Assembly (NCBI RefSeq): GCF_945859705.1
Contig: NC_079136.1
Location: 125,399,027-125,463,026 of the forward strand
Reading direction: 5' to 3'
Source: Episyrphus balteatus
Lineage: Eukaryota; Arthropoda; Insecta; Diptera; Syrphidae
DNA: 64,000 nucleotides
Under the pieces are notes generated by a model. The model saw only the letters and a program-made list of their open reading frames with translations. It ran no database searches and had not been told where the DNA came from. The position numbers were made by a program, and so were the translations under genes. Numbering within the stretch: position 1 is the first letter of the stretch; the number at the start of each line of letters is the position of its first letter. Positions 26,721 to 38,060 of this stretch are shown here, piece by piece.

Positions 26721-28354
26721 CTTGAACGGATTAAAGAGAATTTTTCAAAAAAAAAAAAAAAAAAAAACGATTTTTACTTTTAAATATTTATTAATTGTTG
26801 AAGAAAAAAAAAATTCTTTCAAAATTGTTAGTTCGCCTAACCAAACCTATGTTAACCCTTTTTTGCATTTAAACCTTTTTTTTGCGATTTGAAAAGAAAC
26901 GTGACTTGCAACGTTAATTTTGGATAGAATTTACTTGCATTTGCCTACTGGCGCTTGTGTGTCGCGAAGTTTTTCCGCACCACCCACAAATATCTCGCGT
27001 CCATCGTTGTTGTTATTTTGAGTATTTTTTTTTTTTTACGTTTATTTATTGGCCTTTAAGGGGCCATCATCATGTGCGGCTAAGACGGTATTTTTTTGGG
27101 TTTTTAATTTTATAGAGTGTTGCAAAAAAATACCCTTCGTTTGGTGGTAAAACCAAATTGCATTTGCATGTAAAAGAAAAATAGTTACAAAGTAATAAAA
27201 GTGTAAAAAAAAATTTACACGAGGTGTAAAAAATTTATTTTGTGAAGTTTTTCTGTCAAATTCAAGAGGATTACACAAACACATATTGGATCTAATTTTT
27301 CATTGTATAAATGGATAAAAATACATATTCAAGTCGATGATACTGTAAGTTTTTTGATGTAAAAAGTAAAATTTTGTGTAAAAAAAAACTGTCTACTTGT
27401 ATTTTACCCATTGCTAGAAGGATCTAAAGTTGTTTTTAATGTTAGGGATTCTTGAGACAGAAACCTGTGCGACACTTCCCATTGAAAAATGTCAACTTGA
27501 TGGTTGATGTGCGCCACACTCACTGTCATCATTGCATATCACAGCACCAGAGAGTCACATTGTCACATTGCCATAGGGTGTACTTTCTACTACCTACTTA
27601 GCCTTATCATCATCATCATCATCATCCTCGTTGTTGTTGTTGATGTCGTGTCGTGTCCTCGTACTTACCTACAAAAAAAAAAAAAAAAAATTAAAAGAGA
27701 AAACGGAGATTGCACACCAAGTATTTTATATAGGAGTAAAGTTTGGAGAGCGCGGCGCGGCAAATGAACTCTTTGTTTTTGTGTCTGTTTGTCTAGCAGA
27801 AATGTCATAGCTCACTTTTATTATAAAAGAAAGAAAAAAAAAAAAATTTATATGAATATCCGGAATATCCTGGCTGGTTTTTGTGTCTTTGGTTAGGAGA
27901 AGATTGCGGGGCCTCTTAAGTTGGCATGTTGTGCGCTATGATGTTTATGGCTTACCACATTATTTTTTTGCATTTTCCACACACAAACACTTTCATTCTG
28001 ATGTGCAACCTCTAAGAACCATTAAAATCCACACAAGTCAAAATAGAAAAAAAAGGATTCAAGTGGAATATGAAAACCATAACACACACCATCGCATCAC
28101 CTCAAACAAAAAAGCCGTTTTTATTTTTAAATTGCAGTTATTCGTTGTTTTTTTCTGTTCCTTTTTTTTTTTGTTGAAATAGTTTTATATTTTTAAAAGA
28201 AGTATTTCCTGATGTGGGTTTTTGTTTTAATGGTTTTACTCGCACAAGTTGGAGAAATATATATGCTTAATGATTGTAGGTAATTTGAACCGGAAGATGA
28301 ATGTTTGAGAGGAACTTTATTTTAATTACTTGGGAAAATGGGAAGAAAGGACTA
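26721..28354. other. Noncoding stretch, mixed composition
   Basis: 26900-27060 and 27480-27760 are less AT-rich; 27604-27640 holds ATC and GTT trinucleotide runs. The rest is AT-rich with long homopolymers. Open frames at 27504-27767 and 27883-28182 have no recognisable features. Confidence 0.4.
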
Positions 28355-28985
28355 ATATACGTTCCACAATTTAAATTATGTCGAAATTTGAATAGGAATT
28401 GATGTTTGGAACGTATATTTTTGTGAGTTCTACAGTTTAAATAATGTTGAATTTAAAAGAAAAAGTCTGATATTTTCAGTGAAACTAATACTTTTCAGTT
28501 GTGGAACATAAATTATATTCTATGTTCCACAGTTAAAAACAGATTGGAACTTAAAAATTTGACAACAAATTATTAAAAATTGAGAAATATTTGATATCTT
28601 CAAAAATTATAATTGTTTCTCGTGAAATATATGTGTTGTTTAACGTAAATTTATGAATTTCAAAATTTAAATAAGGTCAATTTTCATGGAAAATACTAAA
28701 GAATTGTGGAAAATTCTGTTATTTTTAGTAAAACGATTTGTTCCTTATATATTTCCAGTTGTACAGTTGTGGAACGTAAAAGAACGTTTCTATTCATGAA
28801 ACTGTGTTATTTGCAAAAATATTAGAATATAAAATGATATGTTTTAAATATTTATATTTTTGAGTAAAATCTGAAATTATGTTTGTTAAATTTTAAAAAT
28901 TCATTTTATTTTTTTTTTTTTATTATGAAATGTGGAATGCAAAACAGTAAGTTCCACAATTTGAATCAAGAAATATTACAATTAA
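28355..28985. repeat. TGTGGAACGTA motif cluster 1
   Basis: About seven copies of TGTGGAACRTA or its reverse complement (near 28360, 28412, 28500, 28520, 28770, 28930 and 28950) lie within 630 bp, in both orientations, separated by unrelated AT-rich spacers. Variants include GTGGAACATAAA and GTGGAATGCAAA. The core recurs in clusters at 51.0 and 60.1 kb. This is either an eroded tandem repeat or a binding-site cluster. Confidence 0.7.
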
Positions 28986-29277
28986 TTCGTTTTTATTTTG
29001 TATTAAGAATTTATTTCGGTATTACGAAATATGATTTATGGAAATTTTTTGAATAATGTATGAAATATAATATCCCTCAAATAAGCAAACGATTTATGTT
29101 CATGTATGTATTTTATAACACTTCATAGAACATCTGGGCTCAGCATGAATTTTCTCCTTCAGCTGCTTTTATCTTCCAAATAACCCCACAATCTTACCTA
29201 TGCAATCAAATCTGGAGAACATGAACAAAGAGAAAATAATGCAGATATAATTTTACTTCTTCTATATTTAACATGAT

Positions 29278-29337
29278 GTCTGGTAAATTTAACTAGTTTC
29301 TGGTTAATTCAACTAATTTCTGATTAAATATACCCGA
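29278..29337. repeat. Short tandem repeat, 20-bp period, three units
   Basis: TCTGGTAAATTTAACTAGTT, TCTGGTTAATTCAACTAATT and TCTGATTAAATATACCCGAA follow one another, with divergence rising to the right. Confidence 0.7.
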
Positions 29338-29399
29338 AGTAAAGGTATAACTGGCGTTATTTTTTCTATGAAGGGGCCACATTCCATTCAGTGGAAATG

Positions 29400-30420
29400 A
29401 GCTTCTTCAGTCGTTAAAATCTTTTTGTTTGCTTGCATTTACGCAAGAAACAAACAAAGCAGAGTAAAAAACACATTCTTGAAGATTTCCTGGTTAAAAT
29501 TCTTGACCAATTGGAATTTTGTTTATGGAATTTGCTGCAATTTTCGTTTCTTAGAACGGTTCGCAATAAACTGAAAAGTGTTTCTTTTCTTTGAATTGCC
29601 TTTCATTTTCCAATATCAATAAGCATTAAATTTGTTTGCAAAGTATGCTAACTTTAGAATTCCAGTTGCAACAACTTAGAAGATACTATTTTTTGCGAAG
29701 GTGCTTTCCACCTTGAACCTTATTTAGAGAAAGAACAACATTTTCAAAAATAGATTTTGCTTGTATCTATGCAAAATCACAACAAAAATTTGGTATTTTC
29801 ACAATTCGCAAGAAATGTGTTTAATTTAAACAAATTAGCAAATTCGCAAAATTTTACTTAAAGTTGAAACGGTACTAATTTCCTATTTCTTGTAAATTTA
29901 TCAGATTCATTTTCTAAGAAAAAAAAAAGCATAAAAATAAAAATGTAGGTAGGTACTTGCGAAATAGCTTCACTACACATCTTTTTAATTTTGTTAGTTT
30001 TAATAAAAGTTTACAGAAATTTGCAAAGTCTATTTAGTGGTTTGCGAAAATTTCTATTTTATATAAAAATTAAAAAGTGCCATTCGTATGTATTTTCAAA
30101 AAAAAAAACAAAGTTTTGATTTTTCAAGAAAAAAATCTTGCAAAGAATAATTCGCAAATTTTGCAAAGTACTTTACACACAAAAACATTGTTTATATTGT
30201 AAGAAATTTTATGTAATTACTTCAAGGACAATAAAATATTTGGTCTATTGTCATTTTGCGAAATGTTTACATTCATAAATTTATGTCAACCTTTGCAGCT
30301 TTGCGAAATGAATACAAAAATATATTTCAACATTAGCAATTTTGCGAAAATTATATATGCACTCAGAAACGGTTATTCAGCTCTATTGTTTCTTCTTTTT
30401 ATTGTATTTCGCACAGAAAA
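29400..30420. repeat. TTTGCGAAAT / ATTCGCAAA motif cluster
   Basis: About fifteen copies of TTTGCGAAA, TTTGCAAAG or their reverse complements occur in about 1 kb, for example near 29560, 29689, 29803, 29840, 29956, 30018, 30040, 30137-30172, 30251, 30303, 30338 and 30406, with irregular spacing and unrelated spacers. A related TTTGCAAA cluster lies at 47.0-47.6 kb. No coding content. Confidence 0.6.
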
Positions 30421-31591
30421 AATCAACTTCGGAATGTTGTTAAGATGTTTTAGTTAATATTTAAGAGAATCACTTCAAATTGACTGGTTTTTTTTCGAAA
30501 CGAAATTTTGTTTAATTGCTATTTTCATAAAACTTTGAAATTTGAATTTATTAAAGCATATAATGTTCACTATTTAACAAAGGAAAACGATAAAAGGCAA
30601 ACGAACTTTTCATATATAATATAGTTAAGGATGTAGAATATTTTACCAAAAAAAAGTTTAGTACTCCAAAGTAAATGTTGTAATTCGTTTAAAGTGTGAC
30701 AAAAAACTTAAAAGCTAAAAAAAAATCACACTTAATTCGATTAAAAAAATAAAACACCACTTAAGTTCAAAATGTCAAAAGTCAACCTAAAGTTGAATCC
30801 ATTTTCTGGTTCAAAAAAATAAAAATAAAATAAAACATGAACGTTCAACATTCTTTTGCATGCGGTGACACTTTTTTTTTTTTTTTTTTATATTTGCTGT
30901 AAGTTATAACACGAACTTGTAATAAATTACTTCAATTCTCTTGTTTTTCCATGAAAAAAAGGAGGATTGCTATTAAATATTTTATTTACTATACCTATAC
31001 CTTACCTAACCGGTATCCGTTCCGTATCCATGCCAATGTTCATCTGTTCTTGTGAACCTTAAATTAGAAGAAAATTAATTTTCTAAGTGAGAGTTAAAAG
31101 ATTCATTTATTATATATAAATATGGGCAAAAACAAAAAACAGAAAATGAGTAATCGATAGGAAATGTATTTTGGTAGTTTTCTAACAGCCATTAAAACAG
31201 AAAAAAAAATTAGAAAAAGTTTTCTGAAGAATTTATTTTTTTTTTTTTCATCCTATAAAGGTATTCGTACCTTTTGAGAAATTCAACATAAATTTCAAAT
31301 CAAGCTTTCAAAAAATTATATTTTCAGATTTTTAGTAGGCTACGGCAGAAAGGTTTGCTTAAAATTTCCAAAAAAAAAAAAAAAATTAGCATTTGTCAGT
31401 TAAATTATTAATATTGAAATAGAAAGTTTTAAATTTTGAAATTAGTTCCATTTTAAAAGACCTGAGTCTATCATCATTATGAATAATAACTTAAATAACA
31501 AAAGGAAATATTTCTAGGAAATTTGTATTTACGATATTTATGTACGTTTCTTGTAATCAATGAATTGTTTAGTATTTTTTTTTTTCTTTAG
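30421..31591. other. AT-rich noncoding stretch
   Basis: No gene or element recognised. Its right end, TTTTTTTTTTTCTTTAG at 31575-31591, is a good-looking 3' splice-acceptor tract for the small open frame that follows. Confidence 0.4.
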
Positions 31592-31755
31592 ATCGGATTA
31601 TGTTCAGTTTTCATGGCATACTTGACCTCTGATGCCAACACGCAAAATCTCATTGATATAGCAATACAACAAGAGAATACAGAATTTTTAAATCATATTT
31701 TATGGAGAAATATCGACCTATTCTTGTTAAGTATTGTAATAATTGTGCCTTAATC
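31592..31755 (+). CDS. Candidate small exon, product unknown
   Basis: A polypyrimidine tract ending in TTTAG precedes an open frame of about 53 codons, from ATC at 31592 to the stop near 31755. The frame begins IGLCSVFMAYLTSDANTQNL and keeps mixed, protein-like composition (Asp, Asn, Gln and Trp as well as Leu and Ile). This is unusual beside the Lys/Phe/Ile-only frames around it. A GTTAAGT that could be a donor falls at 31726, giving a 134-bp internal exon if used. I do not recognise the protein and see no partner exon. A frame of this length can arise by chance, so this is a suggestion only. Confidence 0.25.
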
Positions 31756-32118
31756 ACCTTTTGAAAAAAAAAAAAGATTTAGTACACCCACGCATCTACA
31801 TACATAATATTTTTATCAATTTTACAAAACTTTCTGGAATACATTGAAGGAAAATAGAGGTTTGCTTTAAATGTTACTATACTTTTAAACCGAAAGTAGA
31901 CCTTACACCTGACTTGTTTGTATGTATGTAGGTTTATTTGTTATTTTATAACTTTTAAATTTATTATCTTAATTTTATAAATAAGATTATTGCTTGCCCA
32001 ATAGTTTCATGCTATGAGACGTCACATTAATCTGAATATAAAATAAAAAAATAATAGTCAAGAATTGAACTATTCAATGTAGGTACAGTAGCTGTGCAGA
32101 ACTAAAACTTAAGCCCAA
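31756..32118. other. AT-rich spacer
   Basis: No feature recognised apart from ordinary AT-rich sequence and a poly-A run near 31765. It ends at the left duplication of the following foldback. Confidence 0.5.
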
Positions 32119-32127
32119 CTATTTTTT

Positions 32128-32832
32128 TCGGGTTGGGGTCAAAATTCTGCCGGGGTCAAAATTCTGCTTTACAAAATTCTGCTTTCAAAATTCTGTTTTT
32201 CAAAATTCTGTTTTTCAAAATTCTGTTTTTCAAAATTCTGCTTTTCATAATTCTGTTTTTCAAAATTCTGGAAAGAATTAAAAAAGGGTTTGGAAAATGT
32301 TAAAAAGCGCGCGCTTTTTGACATTTTCCAAACCCTTTTTTAATTCTTTGCAGAATTCTGTAAAATCAACTTCTTGAAAAATTATCTGCTTATTTGATTA
32401 CTTACCTTAGTAATTTGTCAATCTTTGAATGCATATTAATTTTTGTTTTATAAATGAATAAATTTGAAAATATTAAGAAAAGGTTTTTCATATACAAACA
32501 TTCCGAAAATAATTCAAAATTTTTTAATTTATCAAATAAAGATGAATATTCAAAAATTTGAATAAGAAAATTAATATTTTGTATCAAACAACATCGGTTC
32601 CAATAAGTTACAGAATTTATTTGAAAGAAAGTCAGTCTATGCATTTTAAAAAATATTTGCGAATTTTTTTGTTTAAGTATAATACTGGCAGAATTTTGAA
32701 AAGCAGAATTTTAAAAAGCAGAATTTTGAAAAGCAGAATAGAAAAAAAGCAGAATTTTGAAAAACAGAATTTTCGTTAAAAAAGCAGAATTTTGAAAAGC
32801 AGAATTTTGAAGCTAGAAATTTGACCCGATCC
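32128..32832. mobile_element. Foldback element of TTTTCAAAATTCTG subrepeats
   Basis: The left half repeats TTTTCAAAATTCTGY about eight times (32138-32275). The right half repeats the reverse complement, AGCAGAATTTTGAAA, about seven times (32690-32810). Ends read TCGGGTTGGGGTCAAA and TTTGACCCGATCC. CTATTTTTT stands on both sides (32119-32127 and 32833-32841), a 9-bp direct repeat as made by Foldback-type elements, although it is low-complexity. A tight palindrome of about 70 bp with GCGCGCGC at its centre sits at 32278-32350. No transposase. Confidence 0.8.
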
Positions 32833-32841
32833 CTATTTTTT

Positions 32842-33155
32842 CTTATAAGGAAAATTGATTATGGTGTATGAAAAACTAGATGATGTTTAAATAAAATTTT
32901 ATTAAAAATAACATGTTCCAATTCAAGTATAGGTACCTATTACTAAAATCGATTTAAAAGTTTTTTTTTTTTTTTGAATTGCTACAAAAACAGAAATCGG
33001 TTGAAAATTCACTACGCTACATTTTTTTACAATTGTTCACGGAAAAAACCCGACGGAGTTTTTCCTTTAAAAGCTAAGATATTAAATAAATTTTGTTCGC
33101 TATAAGTTTTATAATTTCTAGCACTTTGAATGATGTGATAAAAAATTACTTAATA
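32842..33155. other. Spacer between two inverted-repeat elements
   Basis: AT-rich, including AGGTACCTATTACTAAAATC near 32932-32951. No feature recognised. Confidence 0.5.
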
Positions 33156-34650
33156 CAGTCAAATAAGGAGAAAAAAGGGGTAAATCTCGGAATGAATGTT
33201 AGTAGAATTTTTTTTTGCTCAATATCTTCCTTTTGCCATTCTATAACATATCTCAAAAGTCTAGAAAAATCTCATGTTCGCTTGTCGCGATTTCAAGGTC
33301 AAATCGCGAAATGGAGATTTTCAAAATTAGCAAAAATAGGCTATGGTATTATAAACACATATGATACATGATTTCAAGGTATTTTTTAATACTGATTCCA
33401 AAAAATCTAAAATCAAGACAATCTGACGTCTCTGGAAAAAGTTATACCTGTTTTTCATCTGTCAACTCATATTATTATAACAGTTGCAAATTTACTGCCG
33501 AAAAACCCTTCAAAGTTATGGTAGATGGACCAAATTTTGCATGAAGATTTTAGAATCCATCATTATTAAAAATCAAAACAATCCATTACAAAAAATATAT
33601 ATACCTACGAAATAATGGTATTTTTTGATGGAGGGGCAAAGTTTAGGATATGCACTAAAGAAGATTCTTGTTCATCTTAGGAATAAGTGCTAATAGCCTA
33701 ATTTTTTCATTTTAATCTTTGTTTGGATATTCTTTAACTACCCTCAAAAATCTAAAAAAATCTCATGTCCGCAAGTCCTAATTTTCTTGGTTTGAAAATA
33801 AGGTGCAGATTTTAAAAAATTAATAAGAAAAGTTTAAATTTTTATATGTTTACCAACATAAGCGACATGATTTAAAGGTATTTTTTTAACACTTATTCCA
33901 ACAAAACTCACAAACAAATCAACCTGACCATCCCTGAAAAGTAATGCACCTTATTCATGTTGATCTGACACAAATATCTGAAGTGTAGTTTTTCAATTTT
34001 TTAAAATCTGCACCTTATCTTCAAACCAAGAAAATTAGGACTTGCGGACATGAGATTTTTCTAGATTTTTGCGGGTAGTTAAAGAATATCCAAACAAAGA
34101 TAAAAATGAAAAAATTAGCCTATTAGCATTTATTCCTAAGATGAACAAGAATCTTCTTTAGTGCATATCCTAAAATTTGCCCCTCCATCAAAAAATACCA
34201 ATATTTCGTAGGTATATATATTTTTTGTAATGGATTGTTTCGATTTTTAATAATGATGGATTCTAAAATCTTCATGCAAAATTTGGTTCATCTACCATAA
34301 CTTTTAAGGGTTTTTCGGCAGTAAGTTTGCAACTGTTATAATAATATGAGTTGACAGATGAAAAACAGGTATAACTTTTTCCAGAGACGTCAGATTGTCT
34401 TGATTTTAGATTTTTTGGAATCAGTATTAAAAAATATCTTGAAATCATGTATCATATGTGTATATAATACCATAGCCTATTTTTGCTAATTTTGAAAATC
34501 TCCATTTCGCGATTTGACCTTGAAATCGCGACAAGCGGACATGAGATTTTTCTAGACTTTTGAGATATGTTATAGAATGGCAAAAGGAAGATATTGAGTA
34601 AAAAAAAATTCTACTAACATTCATTCCGAGGTTAAACCCTTATTTGACTG
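33156..34650. mobile_element. 1.5-kb inverted-repeat element with internally duplicated arms
   Basis: The left arm (33156 to about 33823) and right arm (about 33994 to 34650) are reverse complements, with ends reading CAGTCAAATAAGG. Within each arm about 520 bp is duplicated in diverged form. One unit has TTCTATAACATATCTCAAAA and CTCATGTTCGC; the next has TTCTTTAACTACCCTCAAAA and CTCATGTCCGC. The block TGATTTCAAGGTATTTTTTA similarly reappears in the loop as TGATTTAAAGGTATTTTTTT. So a tandemly repeated sequence was inverted onto itself. No coding capacity and no clear target duplication (TA left, GA right). Confidence 0.85.
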
Positions 34651-35155
34651 GATTAACTTGAGTTTATTGAAAACTCGATCCCAAAAATTTGTTTTTTTTT
34701 TTTTTTTTGTTGTTAACGTTTTTGACAGTATTTTTCTAGAATAGTACCTTATATTGTATACGCCATCATAAAGTAAAAGTTTTAACTAAAAAGTGTTGTA
34801 TCTATTGAAATTTTCAAAACTACAAAAAAGATTCATTTTATTAAAGATAAAATAAAAAACACAAATTTAGTTTCTATAAAATTTTCTCTACATTTTTGAA
34901 GTTACATATTATGTAAAAAAAAACATGATCCAAATAAATTTTTTATATCTTTTAATGACAGTTTCTAAATATAATTTCGTTCGATATTTTGCCAGAATTT
35001 GTTTTTCTTTTTTTCACCCGCATAATTTAATGAAAACAGCAAATTGATTCCACTAACTCTAAAAGCCATTGAAAACTAAAAATCGTATGGGAAAATTTCA
35101 ATTTTGTTATTAATTTTTTTTGATTTTCCGAGAATAGAAAAAAATATAGCTATTC
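34651..35155. other. AT-rich spacer
   Basis: No feature recognised; long T run at 34690-34708. Confidence 0.5.
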
Positions 35156-35158
35156 TTA

Positions 35159-35840
35159 AAGCTGAAACACAATCACGCTTTAGGGCGTCGCTTCGTTGCG
35201 TTACGTTGAGAAATCCTCAAAGCGCGCTTCTGTCACTTTGACTTTGAACAGCTGATTGCAACATAAAATCTGCTGTCAAATAAAAAAAACACAGTCACTC
35301 ACAAAATTATTGGGCCAAGTCTTTATCTTGATTTAATTGTGGAAAAATGAAAAAGGATATTAATGTGTTTAAAAAATGCATAGAAATTTGTTTATTCTTT
35401 AATCCTATAGTTATAAAAACAAAACCAATCAAAATATATTGTTTTTAACAATAAAACTCAGTCCAAAACATCATTAAATTTTTTTTGTTTTTAATACGTA
35501 AATTGTTTTGATTTAAAATATCTCGATGTCGTTTTTTTGTGCAAAATCTATATACCTAGAGAAATTAAAAAACACACATAGTTTTGCAATAATTTATTTT
35601 TTTTTATTCACATTTGGCGCAATAATAATGTGGGTGACTGTAACTATGTCTGTTAAATGTCAGAAAGCGAGCAAAAGTTCAGTCTGGTTGAACTTTTGCT
35701 CGCTTTCTTACGTTTCCTTACGTTTGTCAAAAAAAGCGTACGTAAGAAAAGCGTCATTGTGTGAGGATACACAGATTTCCTATAGTTGAACTTTTCGCAG
35801 TTGTCAAAATCGACGGCAAAGCGTGATTGTGTTTCAGCTT
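35159..35840. mobile_element. 682-bp MITE with 23-bp perfect terminal inverted repeats
   Basis: The termini begin AAGCTGAAACACAATCACGC and are perfect reverse complements for about 23 bp. TTA flanks both sides (35156-35158 and 35841-35843), and TTAA is present on both sides if one extra T is allowed. Inside, a perfect 19-bp stem (GAAAGCGAGCAAAAGTTCA and its complement) with a 7-nt loop lies at about 35662-35706. Around it are GC-rich CTTACGTTTCC blocks unlike the host background. A 3-bp TTA duplication would suit PIF/Harbinger and a TTAA would suit piggyBac; the termini alone do not decide. No transposase. Confidence 0.85.
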
Positions 35841-35843
35841 TTA

Positions 35844-37440
35844 ATCCCTTTGAAAAGTCACCTCTCAGTTAAATCGAAATGCCGTTCATTACTTTTTTGA
35901 GTGATTTAATGGGATATTTTAAACAAACTAGTGGAGAAAATTAGGGTATATACAAAAATCCAAACATTTTGAGATGTTTCAAGAGGCTGCATGCAAGAGA
36001 CTCCCTTAAAAATGGTCGTATTAGAATTTTAATACGAGAGGAGCTACATGTTCATTCAAGATTTAAAAACACTCCTTAATTTTCTAGTGCAACCAGCGGT
36101 ACCTGAGATATTGATGGTTAAAGACAAAAATATGCTTTTCCATTCAAAGTTCGATATCTCAGTGTCAAAAGTGTTCTTACGAAGTTGAAAAAAAAACAAA
36201 AAAGAAAATTTAAGCTGATAGAATAAGAATAAATTATCCGATATATTAGGTGTTGGAAATTTGTTTTTCATGTTTTTAGACGAAAAAAAAAAAAACGAAA
36301 AATTTCACAAATCTAATTGTGTGTGAACTGTAAAATAGCCCTCTGCACCTTTCATTCGGGCTTTAAAAAGCTCTTATTAATTTTTTTGATTTACCCCCGC
36401 TTTCGACTTTAAAATATAAAAAGTAATTTTTTCTCATTTTTTTTTCCGATTTTTTGATGAAATTTTTAGGTTTTTTCAAAAATTTTGGCAAAATTTTCGA
36501 ATATTTGTATTCTATGTTGTGTTTTGGTTTCACAGATCCTTTTATATAACTTCTCTCAAACCCCTAATACTATCATATTAGATTTCTTCAATAAATTCGA
36601 ATTATTTATTTGTTCAAATAAAAATTATTTTAATTAATTTTTCGCGTCCGTTTTTTTTTTTTTTTAATTTTATAAATGCAATTTTGCAGAGCGTTCAATT
36701 TTATACAAGAAAATGATTAAATCTAGCCTTTTCGATGAACCATTAAATATGGGAAATAGAAATTTGCGATGCGGCTGCAACTTTTACAGTATTTTTTTTT
36801 CGTCATTTCCAACAATATTTTCGGTAATGCTTTTAACAAAAATTTTTTTTTCTTTTTAATCAGTCTAATAAACACTGTTGTCTATTAAAAAGTCTTATCG
36901 TTTAATCTCTTTCAAATTGTTTATCTTTTCAAAAACCATTTAATATTATTTTGCTTTTCCTCTCTCAAGCTTTTTTAACTTCGCCATATAAACTTTTTTT
37001 TTTTTTTTGACATTAAATATCATCTGCTGGTTTATATTTCTCTTAAAATCTTAAAGAAGTAGGTAATCTATCAAAAAAAAACTTTATACAAAGTAAACAA
37101 AAATAAAATTTTTGTCGAAAATTACCTACCTACCAAAAAAAAATTTTTATAGAATCCTTTTATTATGACCTTTCCGTTCATCGTCCATCTGTATCTTTTT
37201 CTTTTGATTTACAAATCGAATAAAAGCTTATATACTATCAAATTTCCTAATATACATCTTTTAGCGTTTATCACACACATACATACACAAAAAAAAAAAA
37301 CAACAACAAAAACTTTTTTTGTTATCACAACAAAATCAAATAAAAGTTTCAATTTCATAAGAATAACCTCGCAAAGTCGTTGTAGATTTTTTGTATACAA
37401 AAAAAAAACAAAAAAATCCAATGTAATTTACTATGAACCA
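35844..37440. other. AT-rich noncoding stretch
   Basis: No gene or element recognised; long A and T runs and short low-complexity frames only. Confidence 0.5.
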
Positions 37441-38060
37441 TCTCCAAAATATGCACTACTGTGCGACATTACTATGTCAATATGACAGCCAGGCCAGGAT
37501 CCAAGACCTCCTACAACAATAAACTGGAGATCCCAGCAGGAGCGAAGAAGCAGCAAAACTCCTCAAGAGTGTGTACATTCCGTTCCAAGGCTAGAAGCCA
37601 CCAACATCGACCATCACCATCGAGACCGACATATCTACACACAAAATATCCTTCCTAAGGTATCCCTACAGGAGTTTGAGAGAGAGAGAGTGAGTATTTT
37701 ATATATGGAAACCAAAATATACACCGAACGAGTCTCTCAATCTCAATTCTCCAACCATGACAAAAGTTTCCGGTCATGTTTACACTCTAAGAAGATAAAC
37801 TTTGCCATCTACATATTACAACTACAATGTTTAAGTCGAAATCCAGACAAGGCAAGGAAACGGAACGAACAAGAGAGAGAATATATAAATATTGGAAGAA
37901 CACCAGAATGAACGTTGGACGAATGGTGACGGACGACACGACAAGGACGACCAAACGAACTATATCTACCTTGTGTGTGTGTGCGGTTTTTTTGTGGACC
38001 GCACATTGCAAGCCTTTGCCATTGGGTTGAAAAGCGTATCCGTTTCCGGGTATAATGCCA
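37441..38060. other. GC-elevated island with overlapping open frames
   Basis: Composition is clearly richer in G and C than around it. One plus frame runs from ATG at 37482 to a stop at 37659 (MTARPGSKTSYNNKLEIPAG at its start) with many G/C-ending codons. A second plus frame is open from just after 37484 to 37911. Several minus frames overlap 37787-38011. At most one can be real and none has a domain I recognise. A potential donor (CTAAGGTATCC) lies at 37658. This is a candidate conserved or exonic island, not a called gene. Confidence 0.25.

Noticed and set aside
33093..33371. 92-codon plus frame beginning before the inverted-repeat element
   Set aside because: It crosses the element boundary at 33156, and the same DNA is mirrored at 34.5 kb; not a gene.
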